This document shows, in pieces, positions 7,615 to 14,949 of a stretch of DNA of 41,809 bases. Made by a program: the position numbers and the translations under genes. Position 1 is the first letter of the stretch. Every line of letters begins with the position of its first letter. The stretch is from Burkholderiales bacterium. GTDB taxonomy: Bacteria; Pseudomonadota; Gammaproteobacteria; Burkholderiales; Casimicrobiaceae. The stretch covers positions 1 through 41,809 of the forward strand of contig CAJPFI010000052.1 of NCBI GenBank assembly GCA_905339295.1, given 5' to 3'. Under the pieces are notes generated by a model. It saw only the letters and a list, made by a program, of their open reading frames with translations. It did not search any database and was not told where the DNA came from.

Positions 7615-8274
7615 ATGGAAAATCCGGGCGCCACGGAGGTCGGCCGGAAATCAACGCTTGCCATCGTTTCATTCGTTGCGGGCGCGTTGTCGCTTCTTCT
7701 CCTGCTCGCGAGCCTGCAGCCGCTTCCCGCCACACCCGCCGAACAACTCGCGTTCGTTGCCGGTCATCGAACCTTCTACGGATGGTTTGCGGGCCTCGTC
7801 CTGGCGTGGGCCGTCTTTTCCGTTCCGTTCGTCGTCACGCTGGGGGCCGTGCTGCGTCCGAGAGGCGGCATACCGGCGCTGACCGCCACGATTCTCTCGG
7901 CCGTGGGCATCCTGCTGCTGGGCTTCGCCGTCTTTGCTCACGCGGGAGCCATGCTATCCATCGTGGCGGCCGGAGATCCTCCGCGTCCCGACGACGCTGC
8001 CTATCAGGCGGCGATCTGGGCGAGTCTCAGGTTCTATCTCACCGATCCGGGACTCATGGCGTGGGGACTTGGTCAATTCATGTTCGGATGGTTCGCGTGG
8101 AAGAGCGGAATCCTGCCCGACTGGCTTTCGATCGTGGGCATGATCGGCGGAATCGCCGGTTTGCTGACGCTTGGAATCTACCAAAGCGGAGCGCTCGCCC
8201 TGGTCCAGATCTGCAGCTTTGCCGTCTGGGGATTTTCCACGGGAGTCCTGCTGTTGCGGAGCCGTGGCAGTTGA
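7615..8274 (+). CDS. Multi-pass membrane protein, DUF4386-like
   Basis: 219 residues from ATG 7615; an in-frame ATG at 7576 is an alternative. About six hydrophobic helices: STLAIVSFVAGALSLLLLLA, FAGLVLAWAVFSVPFVVTLG, ALTATILSAVGILLLGFAVF, a loop with PPRPDDAAYQAA, LMAWGLGQFMFGWFAW, LSIVGMIGGIAGLLTLGIY and a last one near the end. The pattern recalls DUF4386-type hypothetical membrane proteins, but this is a recall of layout, not of specific motifs. No function can be given. It stands alone with spacers on both sides. Confidence 0.75.
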   Translation: MENPGATEVGRKSTLAIVSFVAGALSLLLLLASLQPLPATPAEQLAFVAGHRTFYGWFAGLVLAWAVFSVPFVVTLGAVLRPRGGIPALTATILSAVGILLLGFAVFAHAGAMLSIVAAGDPPRPDDAAYQAAIWASLRFYLTDPGLMAWGLGQFMFGWFAWKSGILPDWLSIVGMIGGIAGLLTLGIYQSGALALVQICSFAVWGFSTGVLLLRSRGS

Positions 8275-8448
8275 CCCGCATTGCGCGGCCCCTTCGTCCC
8301 GGCCTGGCGATCGACCGGACACGCCGGTGCGCGGCCGCCGTCCGGCGATTCACCGTGGCGGCGCACCGGTGATCGTGATCGCCAGGCGTCGCGAAAGGGC
8401 ATGCGTGGCGCGATCGGCGCATCGTACGCGCGCGACAGGTGATCGGAC

Positions 8449-9258
8449 ATGAATGCCTCCTCGACGTTCGTCGCAGCGGATGGCGAGGGGTACGAGTTGA
8501 ACATGGGCCGTTGGAGCCGACGCCTGGCCCTGCCCTTTCTCGACTTCGCCGGAACCGCTGAAGGCGAACGTGTCCTGGACGTCGGCTGCGGCACGGGCCA
8601 TCTTGCAGCGACGGTGGCGGCCGTGTCCCGGGCATCCGAAGTGCACGGCGTGGACCTCGCGCCGGTCTATGTCGAGTACGCAAGGAGACACCATGCGGAT
8701 CCCCGGCTCGTCTTTGGCGTCGGGGACGCCTGCTCGCTGGCCTACCCCGACGACGCCTTCGATCGCGTGCTCTCGCTGCTTGTCCTGCACTTCGTGCCCC
8801 GGGCCGAAGAAGCCATTGCCGAGATGCGCAGGGTGGCCAGGCCCGGAGCCGTCGTCGGCGCTGCGGTCTGGGACGCGAGGGGTGGATGGGTGGCCAACCG
8901 GCTGTTCTTCGACACGGCCTCGGTGCTGGATCCCAAGGCCGGCGAGCGCCGGGCCCGAAACTACACGCGACCCCTCACGCGGCCAGGTGAACTGGCCGCC
9001 GCGTGGCGAGCCGCCGGGTTTCGCGACGTGACGGAGCGTTCGCTGTGCATCCGCATGGACTTCACGTCGTTCGCCGATTACTGGGCGCCGTACCTGGGCA
9101 ACGACGGGCCCGGCGCGGAGTACGTGCGCACGCTGGACGAGGCCATGCGCGCCCGCATCGAAGGTGCGGTCAAGGCCGCCTACCTGGATGGCGAGGCCGA
9201 TGGGGTCCGGTCGTTCGCGGCACTGGCATACGCCGTCAAGGGCACGGTGCCGCCGTGA
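8449..9258 (+). CDS. Class I SAM-dependent methyltransferase
   Basis: 269 residues: YELNMGRWSRRLALPFLDF, motif I VLDVGCGTGHLAATVA, VHGVDLAPVYVEYAR, GDACSLAYPDDAFDRVLSLL and RVARPGAVVGAAVWD. The NMGRWSR opening and the W-rich later part (WAPYLGNDGPGAEYV) are typical of a ubiquinone/menaquinone-methyltransferase-like group acting on unknown small molecules. Immediately after its TGA stop, which is part of an eroded GCCTGAC core box, lies the decayed attC at 9260, suggesting that it too entered as a cassette. Confidence 0.88.
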   Translation: MNASSTFVAADGEGYELNMGRWSRRLALPFLDFAGTAEGERVLDVGCGTGHLAATVAAVSRASEVHGVDLAPVYVEYARRHHADPRLVFGVGDACSLAYPDDAFDRVLSLLVLHFVPRAEEAIAEMRRVARPGAVVGAAVWDARGGWVANRLFFDTASVLDPKAGERRARNYTRPLTRPGELAAAWRAAGFRDVTERSLCIRMDFTSFADYWAPYLGNDGPGAEYVRTLDEAMRARIEGAVKAAYLDGEADGVRSFAALAYAVKGTVPP

Positions 9259-9259
9259 C

Positions 9260-9349
9260 GCCTGACCCGGCGTTCGGGCCGGCACGCGGGCAGGCGGCTT
9301 CGTCGTTCGGTCGGCGATGGCCGCGGGCCGCTCGATTCGCACGTCGGGC
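9260..9349 (+). other. Decayed integron attC site (90 bp)
   Basis: Left box GCCTGAC, then CCGGCGTTCGGGCCGG, a central GGCGGCTTCGTCGTTC region, then CCGCTCGATTCGCAC and right box GTCGGGC. It aligns closely in order and length with the canonical site at 588-678, which has GCCTAAC-CCGGCGTTCGAGCGG and CCGCTCAACTTAGGC-GTTAGGC. Differences in the core boxes are A-to-G and T-to-C. It lies far from the other sites and extends the former array to at least 9.3 kb. Confidence 0.55.
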
Positions 9350-9364
9350 AACATCATCGACATC

Positions 9365-9826
9365 ATGCGGTTTCTCGAGCTAAGGGTTCCCCCGCCGGTC
9401 GTGGCGCTGCTCGTGGCCCTTGCGATGTGGGGCGCTTCCCGGGAGTCCGCCGCACCGGCGGCGCCCGACCTGGTTCGCGTGCCTCTCGCGATCGCACTCG
9501 CCGTCGTCGGTGCCGCCTTCGACGTGTCGGGTTTCCTGGCGTTTCGCCGCGCAAGGACCACGATCAATCCGATGAAGCCTCGATCGGCATCGTCGCTGGT
9601 CGAATCCGGCGTGTACCGGGTGACGCGAAACCCCATGTACGTGGGGCTTCTGTTCATGCTTTGCGGCTGGACCGTGTTCCTGTGGTCGTGGTGGGCCCTG
9701 CCCGGTCCACTCGCGTTTGCTGCATACATCGGGCGATTCCAGATCGCGCCCGAGGAGAAGGCGCTCGCCGCACTGTTCGGCGCAAGGTACCTGGCGTACA
9801 AGGCAAGGGTTCGCAGGTGGCTGTGA
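9365..9826 (+). CDS. Isoprenylcysteine carboxyl methyltransferase (ICMT)-like membrane protein
   Basis: 153 residues from ATG 9365. Hydrophobic helices near 7-24, 38-56 and 90-125, with VESGVYRVTRNPMYVGLLFM and a later EEKALAALFGARYLAYKARV. The RNPMY block and the terminal E...Y...RRW pattern are the SAM-binding signature of the ICMT/PEMT membrane methyltransferase superfamily. In bacteria the substrates are mostly unknown; protein prenylcysteine is not expected. It starts 15 nt after the decayed attC at 9260. Confidence 0.88.
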   Translation: MRFLELRVPPPVVALLVALAMWGASRESAAPAAPDLVRVPLAIALAVVGAAFDVSGFLAFRRARTTINPMKPRSASSLVESGVYRVTRNPMYVGLLFMLCGWTVFLWSWWALPGPLAFAAYIGRFQIAPEEKALAALFGARYLAYKARVRRWL

Positions 9827-9989
9827 GGCACCGACCCGAGTCCGCCTCCTCGCGCCATGCACTCCCGGTATTGGCTCGGGGTCGAAACGTGCGACGGGCT
9901 TCGAACCTGCGGTCCGAAAACGTCCTCAGGGCTTGACCGGTGGCGGCTGGTTGCCTGCCGCGTCGGGCCGCGAAGTCGTGCGATCCACG

Positions 9990-10445
9990 ATGAAGATCGA
10001 ACTCGACGACCTCTCCCGCCCCCCGATACGCGCATTGCTGGACGAGCACCTGCGAAACATGCGCGAGCTGTCGCCGCCCGAGAGCGTTCACGCCCTCGAT
10101 GTCGAGAGGCTTCGCGCGCCCGGGATCACGTTCTGGACCGCCTGGGAAGGCCCGCTCCTGCTGGGTTGCGGCGCCCTGAAGGAACTGGACCACAGGCATG
10201 GCGAGGTGAAGTCCATGCGCACTCCCGTCGCCCTTCGCCGCCGGGGAGCCGGACGAGCGATCCTCGCTCACATCATCGACGTCGCGCGATCCCGGGGTTA
10301 CGCGCGACTCAGCCTCGAAACCGGCTCGTTCGAAGCATTCAGGCCCGCGCAGAGACTCTACGAGAGCTTCGGATTCACGTATTGCGGGCCGTTCGGCGAG
10401 TACGCCGAGGACCCGAACAGCACGTTCATGACATTGCGACTGTAG
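9990..10445 (+). CDS. GNAT acetyltransferase, YsnE-like
   Basis: 151 residues: MKIELDDLSRPPIRALLDEH, MRELSPPESVHALDVERLR, TFWTAWEGPLLLGCGALKEL, HGEVKSMRTPVALRRRGAGR, LSLETGSFEAFRPAQRLYES and YAEDPNSTFMTLRL. This follows Bacillus subtilis YsnE very closely, including the SPPESVHAL and DPNSxFMT blocks. The acetyl-CoA loop is RRRGAGRA. YsnE has been linked to indole-3-acetic acid formation, but its true substrate is not settled. It is a single gene with spacers on both sides; a GTCGGGC box (9962-9968) lies 22 nt upstream. Confidence 0.92.
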   Translation: MKIELDDLSRPPIRALLDEHLRNMRELSPPESVHALDVERLRAPGITFWTAWEGPLLLGCGALKELDHRHGEVKSMRTPVALRRRGAGRAILAHIIDVARSRGYARLSLETGSFEAFRPAQRLYESFGFTYCGPFGEYAEDPNSTFMTLRL

Positions 10446-10539
10446 CAGCGACGCCGCAGCCTTCGCGCGATGCCGCAGTCAGGAGATTCGGAACGCCGGG
10501 CGCCACGAACGCCAACCATCCCATCGGAGGACACGTCGC

Positions 10540-10995
10540 ATGTACTCGAAGACCCTCTTCGCCGGCTGGGCCGACATGGACTTCAACGCTCACATGAGGA
10601 ACACCGCCTTCCTCGACAAGTCCGCGGACGTGCGCATGATGTTCTTCTCGGAGAACGGCTTTCCGGTGCAGGAGTTCGCGCGCCTCCGCATCGGCCCGGC
10701 CGTGATGAAGGACGAGGTGGAGTATCGCAAGGAGGTCGGCCTGTTGCAGGCAATCACCGTGACGCTGGCCATCGCGGGCCACTCCGAGGACGGCAGCCGT
10801 TACCTGCTGCGCAACGAGTTTCTCCGTCCTGACGGGACGCTCTGCGCCAGGGTCACGAGCGCGGGCGGATGGCTGGACCTCGCGGCGAGGAAGCTCGTCG
10901 CACCGCCGAAGGCTTTGCACGACGCGATGAAGTCGCTCCCGCAGGCGAGCGATTTCACGGTGCTTCCGTCCAGCGTCAGGGAGCGTGGCGGATGA
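10540..10995 (+). CDS. Acyl-CoA thioesterase, 4HBT/hotdog fold
   Basis: 151 residues starting MYSKTLFAGWADMDFNAHMR, with the hotdog signature in which Asp (WADMD) and the N-H pair of the first helix (FNAHMRN) form the active site of 4-hydroxybenzoyl-CoA thioesterase-like proteins. FLDKSADVRMMFFSENG continues the central helix. It probably hydrolyses a small acyl- or aryl-CoA. Start ATG 10540 follows GGAGGA. The stop TGA sits in GGATGACCCGG, comparable to the attC left ends at 588 and 9260. Confidence 0.88.
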   Translation: MYSKTLFAGWADMDFNAHMRNTAFLDKSADVRMMFFSENGFPVQEFARLRIGPAVMKDEVEYRKEVGLLQAITVTLAIAGHSEDGSRYLLRNEFLRPDGTLCARVTSAGGWLDLAARKLVAPPKALHDAMKSLPQASDFTVLPSSVRERGG

Positions 10996-11080
10996 CCCGG
11001 CACGACACCGGACGGGCCGGCACGTTCCTGCGAAACGGCGCGCAGCGGCGCAACCCGCCGACCTGACCGTTTCGTCGGGC
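10990..11080 (+). other. Possible strongly decayed attC (91 bp)
   Basis: GGATGAC-CCGG at the thioesterase stop and GTCGGGC at 11074-11080 are spaced exactly like the ends of the canonical site at 588-678, and the block CCGGACGGGCCGG also occurs in the decayed site at 2279. The inner boxes no longer pair clearly, so this could be chance in GC-rich DNA. Confidence 0.28.
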
Positions 11081-11714
11081 GCAAGGAGGGGGAACGTACG
11101 ACATCGAGCTTGCCGGGATCCCCGCGCATCGCGACGCGCGCGGTGGCTCGCCGGCGTTCCTTGACGCTCCGAAAGCACCGGCGTAGCGTCGTCCCCTCCG
11201 CGCTCGACGTTCGTTCGGCGAGTGCAGGATGCCTTCCGAGAGCGGCCGTCCTGCTCGCCCCTCCCCTCCGCAACCGGGCCGCTGCCGGCAGGCAACGCGA
11301 TCGATGAATCACCGACGGCTCATCGCCGCGAGCATCGCGGTGGCAGATTCCCTCCGGGGTCCGGCGATCGGCGCGCCGAGGCAGGTCGCGGCCTGCGTCG
11401 CTTCGTGTTCGCGATCGGTTCGAGGGCGCGCCACTCGTCGCGGCTCGGCCGGGCGTGCGGCTCCAGCCGGTCGATGCTTCGTCGCCGACCCGGCTGGAAG
11501 GCGCCATCGACGCCGCGGCGCGGGAACGCGCGAAAGGCCCGATCGTGTACGGAGGCCCCATGTTCCACGATCCGCCGCAACGACTGGCTGACCTGCCGGC
11601 GCGCGCCGGCATGCGGCATCTTCGCGTCGCGCATCGGCGCGGCCAGTCGCCGAGCGTGATGCGCAGGGCCGCGACGCTCTTCGCTTCGGGTCCTTCGCAC
11701 GCCCGGGAGCAGGC
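11081..11714. other. Long spacer containing a gene relic
   Basis: Between the thioesterase and VOC genes. It holds the substrate-binding-protein relic at 11304-11625. The part before 11304 has a good ribosome-site-like AAGGAGGGGG at 11083-11092 followed by a short frame that ends after about 30 codons and matches nothing I recognise. Confidence 0.5.
11304..11625 (+). pseudogene. Relic of an ABC substrate-binding protein (PF04392 type)
   Basis: The start MNHRRLIAASIAV resembles the N-terminal export signal of this family. After a frame change, a second stretch reads VRLQPVDASSPTRLEGAIDA, AARERAKGPIVYGGPMF and DPPQRLADLPARAGM. This corresponds to the block that in the intact gene at 16936 reads SAAFETAVRENAGAIFVLPD, EPMF, RRAKIVALAARHRLP. 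The frameshift, loss of most of the protein and missing C-terminus show that it is dead. The match is by eye and partial. Confidence 0.45.
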
Positions 11715-12200
11715 ATGAGAAGGGTCACGGGGTTCGGAGGGATCTTCTTCAAGGCCAGGGATCCCGTCGCACTTCGCACCTGGTACGGCGAGCAACTCGG
11801 AATCGACGTTCAGGAATGGGGCGGGGCAGCCTTTCGCTGGGCCGACCCCGAGGGCAACCCGACGACGGGAACGACGATCTGGAGCGTCGCCGACGCCGGC
11901 GGAGACGGCTTCGCCCCGAGCGCGTCTTCGTTCATGGTGAATTACCGCGTCTCGGACCTGCACGCCCTCCTTCACGAGTTGCGGAAGGAGGGCTGCAATG
12001 TGCTCGACAGGACCGGCGAGTCCGACTACGTCAGGTTCGGCCCGGTCATCGCTCCGGAAGGCAACAAGGTCGAGCTCCGGGAACCGCCGGCCGGCCAATG
12101 TGCGGTGGCCGCACGGATCAGCGCGAGGCGAGGCCCGAGCCAACTCGGGCGCCAGGACCGTGCGACGCGCGACATCGATCCACGCGAGACGACGCGATGA
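11715..12200 (+). CDS. VOC/glyoxalase-fold protein with unusual C-terminal tail
   Basis: 161 residues. RRVTGFGGIFFKARDPVALR, TWYGEQLGIDVQEWGGAAF, SFMVNYRVSDLHALLHELR and APEGNKVELREPPAGQ give one full vicinal-oxygen-chelate module, near relatives of which normally end at about the EPP(A/S)GQ block. Here about 41 more residues follow, rich in Arg and of low order (ARISARRGPSQLGRQDRATR), ending in an ATGA overlap with the next gene. The tail looks like former spacer read through after loss of a stop codon. Metal ligands and substrate are not assigned. Confidence 0.82.
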   Translation: MRRVTGFGGIFFKARDPVALRTWYGEQLGIDVQEWGGAAFRWADPEGNPTTGTTIWSVADAGGDGFAPSASSFMVNYRVSDLHALLHELRKEGCNVLDRTGESDYVRFGPVIAPEGNKVELREPPAGQCAVAARISARRGPSQLGRQDRATRDIDPRETTR

Positions 12201-12829
12201 CATTGTGCAAATCGGGTGCCGTGATGTCGCGTGCCGCGTCGATGGCCATCGTGTTGCTGGCCTTTCCCGCGGACCCCGCGATGGCACAGCGAGCGAATCG
12301 GCCGGACGTCAAGGCCGGCGATCGATGGCAGTTCGTCGTGTATTACACCGTCCCGTCCACGACGCCGAATCGCACCTGGGTGATCACGTCGGTAACCCCT
12401 GCCGGCATCGAAGGCACGGAGGACGGGGAGCCGCTCCGGCTGACCCCGGAGCTGAACGTTCTCGAGTCCCCGCGCCACAAGGACTCGAGCCCGAAGGCCC
12501 TCGCTTTTCCGCTCGAGGTCGGGAAGCGGTGGAACTACGTCAGCGACTGGGTGTTCAAGGCGAAAGGGGCCCGGGGCCGCGCGGCCGTCGACGTGGTCGT
12601 GACCGCCTACGAAAAGGTGTCGGTCCCGGCCGGCGAGTTCGACGCCTTCAGGCTCGAGGCGAGGGAACGGTTGAGCGGGACATCGCCGATCGACAGCCAG
12701 TACGCCGGCGAGACGACCAGGACCTTCTGGTATGCGCCGGCGGCACGCGCCATCGTCAGGATCGTGTCGCACAATCCGTACCTCGGACCTTCCACCGTCG
12801 AGCTCGTCGCGTTCGACCTGCGGCGATGA
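12197..12829 (+). CDS. Exported protein of unknown function
   Basis: 210 residues from ATG 12197, overlapping the VOC stop by ATGA; an internal ATG at 12224 would start directly at the signal peptide (MSRAASMAIVLLAFPADPAM, cleavage probably after AMA). The mature part is beta-rich: VKAGDRWQFVVYYTVP, FPLEVGKRWNYVSDWVFKA, VPAGEFDAFRLEARERL, TRTFWYAPAARAIVRI. GEFDAFRLE followed by FWYAP resembles DUF3108/LolA-like periplasmic proteins, but I cannot name the family. Coupled translation with the VOC gene is likely. Confidence 0.75.
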   Translation: MTLCKSGAVMSRAASMAIVLLAFPADPAMAQRANRPDVKAGDRWQFVVYYTVPSTTPNRTWVITSVTPAGIEGTEDGEPLRLTPELNVLESPRHKDSSPKALAFPLEVGKRWNYVSDWVFKAKGARGRAAVDVVVTAYEKVSVPAGEFDAFRLEARERLSGTSPIDSQYAGETTRTFWYAPAARAIVRIVSHNPYLGPSTVELVAFDLRR

Positions 12830-12830
12830 C

Positions 12831-12944
12831 GTTGCCGACCGGCGCGCCGACGCGCAGTTCGGGGGCCGCATCGACTACTCGAACGAACCCGACGGCCATC
12901 CATGGGAGACGCTCACGATGAGCCATGCGCGGCCGCCGGCGTGA
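12831..12944 (+). pseudogene. C-terminal relic of a VOC-like gene
   Basis: In the spacer after the exported protein gene, an open frame ending at a TGA (12942-12944) reads FGGRIDYSNEPDGHPWETLT, then MSHARPPA. The DPDGHxWExLT pattern is the usual end of VOC/glyoxalase proteins. No start or N-terminal part is present, so it is at most a remnant. The assignment rests on one motif. Confidence 0.35.
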
Positions 12945-13267
12945 CGCTTTCGTGCCTGCCGCGACACCCGGCACCGCCTGCGACCGGAGCCGCCAGCCAA
13001 CGGCGTCCCCCGCCCTCCCCGGCAACCGCCGTGTCGCATGACCTGTACGCTGGGTCGGGGCCCCGATGGCGTGATAATGTGCCGTGCGTTCCGACGGGAA
13101 GCCTGCGATTTCCCGTGCGCGGGTACCTTCGGCGCCCGCCGTTCGCACTGCCGGTCCGGATCCCCGCGCCCACGGCCATCGAGGAAAGCGACAGAAATGA
13201 AACCAGTCGTCTGCAGGACCTTCCCGTCGACGCGCTCGCCGCGCCCTTGAACTCCGTCGTCGGCCCC
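12945..13267. other. Spacer upstream of the 13268 gene
   Basis: No gene is recognised. TGATAATG near 13071-13078 resembles a -10 element but no good -35 is found at the right distance, so no promoter is called. Confidence 0.4.
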
Positions 13268-13624
13268 ATGGCAAACGCGCGCCTCGTCGATCCTCGCCTG
13301 CTCGGCACGTGGCGATCCGACGCCCCGCTCACCCTCGCGAACTGGACGTTCGCCTCGGACACCTCCGACTCCGACCGGGCACGGATCGAGGAGTACTTCG
13401 GGAAGACGACGCTTCGGTACACGGCGGCCAAGATCACGAGCGAGTTCGACGGCGCCCGCACGGTCTGCCCCTATCGCGTCGCGACGATCGACAAGGATTG
13501 GGTGGCGATCATTCGCCGCGAGGCCGGCCGCGACGAGATACAGCACCTTCGCTTCGTCGAGCCGGACGTGTACTGCGTGTCGGTCGGCCGCAACAAGGAG
13601 TACTTCCGGCGCGTGGGCCCGTGA
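13268..13624 (+). CDS. Hypothetical protein, small beta-rich
   Basis: 118 residues from ATG 13268. LVDPRLLGTWRSDAPLTLAN, a spacer of polar residues, FGKTTLRYTAAKITSEF, YRVATIDKDWVAIIRRE and HLRFVEPDVYCVSVGRNKEY. The opening LLGTWRSD and alternating strands suggest a lipocalin-like or other small beta-barrel, but I do not recognise a named family. No signal peptide. It stands alone; upstream in-frame sequence is open but non-homologous in look, so the ATG at 13268 is preferred. Confidence 0.65.
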   Translation: MANARLVDPRLLGTWRSDAPLTLANWTFASDTSDSDRARIEEYFGKTTLRYTAAKITSEFDGARTVCPYRVATIDKDWVAIIRREAGRDEIQHLRFVEPDVYCVSVGRNKEYFRRVGP

Positions 13625-13777
13625 TCCCCGCGCCGGCCGGGCCGCGCCAAAGCCGGATCCTTCGACGCGCGCTTCGGCGCACCGATGTCCGCGCGCGGGG
13701 CGGCGCGACGTGAGACCCGGACGCGCCGGGCACGCACGCGATCGGCCCTGGTGCGCATTGCGATCGGAGTCCGCACG

Positions 13778-14815
13778 ATGACGTTGCAGGAAATCCTGGG
13801 CATCGAGCTTCCGATCATCCAGGCACCGATGGCCGGCGTGCAGGGCAGCGCGCTCGCGGTGGCGGTGTCCAACGGCGGCGGGCTGGGCTCGCTGCCCTGC
13901 GCCATGCTGGGCCCCGATGCGATGCGCAGCGAGCTGGAAGCGATCGCCAAGCGGACCGCCAGGCCATTCAACGTGAATTTCTTCTGCCATGTTCCTCCCC
14001 TGCCGAGCCCGGCGCGCGAAGCGGCCTGGCGCGCCGCGCTCGCGCCCTACTACCGCGCGCTCGGCATCGACGCGGACGGCATTCCCGCCGCACCGGGACG
14101 CAACCCGTTCGATGCGGCGGCTGCCGACTTGCTGAGCGAATTCAGGCCCGCCGTGGTCAGCTTTCATTTCGGCCTGCCGTCGGCCGATCTGCTTGCGCGC
14201 ACGAGGGCGTGGGGTCCGAAGATTCTCTCGTCGGCGACGACGGTCGACGAGGCGCGATGGCTCGAGGCGAACGGGGTCGACGTCGTCATCGCGCAGGGCC
14301 TCGAGGCGGGCGGACATCGCGGCATGTTCCTGTCGGACGACCTGTCCTCGCAGGTCGGCACGTTCGCGCTGCTGCCGCAGATCGTGCGGGCGGTGAAGGT
14401 CCCCGTCGTCGCCGCCGGCGCAATCGCGGATGCGAGGGGCGTCGCGGCCGCCATGGCGCTCGGCGCGGCCGGCGTCCAGGTCGGAACGGCCTACCTGCTG
14501 TGCCCGGAAGCAACGACGAGCGCGGTGCATCGCGCCGCGCTGAAGAGCGAAGCCGCCCGCCATACCGCGCTCACGAACCTCTTCACCGGCCGACCGGCGC
14601 GCGGAATCGTGAACCGGATCGTGATGGAGCTCGGTCCCATCAGCGTCGCCGCGCCGGCGTTCCCGCTGGCGGCGTCCGCCATCGCGCCGCTGCGCGCGAA
14701 GGCCGAGAGCGCGGGCTCGGGCGATTTCTCGCCGCTGTGGTCCGGCCAGAACGCGAGCGGATGCAAGGAGATCCCGGCCGCGGAGCTCACGCGTGAGCTC
14801 GCCGCGCTGATCTGA
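13778..14815 (+). CDS. Nitronate monooxygenase (NPD/2-nitropropane dioxygenase family)
   Basis: 345 residues from ATG 13778 behind GGAG. The FMN-binding TIM barrel shows LPIIQAPMAGVQGSALAVAV, SNGGGLGSLPCAMLG, FNVNFFCHVPP, VVSFHFGLPS, GVDVVIAQGLEAGGHRGMF with the catalytic His of class I enzymes, PVVAAGAIADARGVAAAMAL and GAAGVQVGTAYLLCPE. It oxidises alkyl nitronates such as propionate-3-nitronate without making superoxide-linked peroxide. It is a single gene; spacers of about 150 bp lie on both sides. Confidence 0.93.
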   Translation: MTLQEILGIELPIIQAPMAGVQGSALAVAVSNGGGLGSLPCAMLGPDAMRSELEAIAKRTARPFNVNFFCHVPPLPSPAREAAWRAALAPYYRALGIDADGIPAAPGRNPFDAAAADLLSEFRPAVVSFHFGLPSADLLARTRAWGPKILSSATTVDEARWLEANGVDVVIAQGLEAGGHRGMFLSDDLSSQVGTFALLPQIVRAVKVPVVAAGAIADARGVAAAMALGAAGVQVGTAYLLCPEATTSAVHRAALKSEAARHTALTNLFTGRPARGIVNRIVMELGPISVAAPAFPLAASAIAPLRAKAESAGSGDFSPLWSGQNASGCKEIPAAELTRELAALI

Positions 14816-14949
14816 CCCGACGGGTTCGTCTCCGGACGCGAGGCGCGCGACGACATGCCATTCGAGCCGGATCACCGCGAGCGGGCGCCATCCGCTACCG
14901 CGGTCGCCCGGCGGCGGCGCGAGGCCGGCCGATCCGGCCAGGAGGGAAC

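Noticed and set aside
9829..9968. CACCGAC and GTCGGGC flanking the spacer before the YsnE-like gene
   Set aside because: The right spacing for a long attC, but no complementary inner boxes were found.
13069..13080. TGATAATG as -10 promoter element
   Set aside because: No acceptable -35 box lies 15-19 nt upstream.
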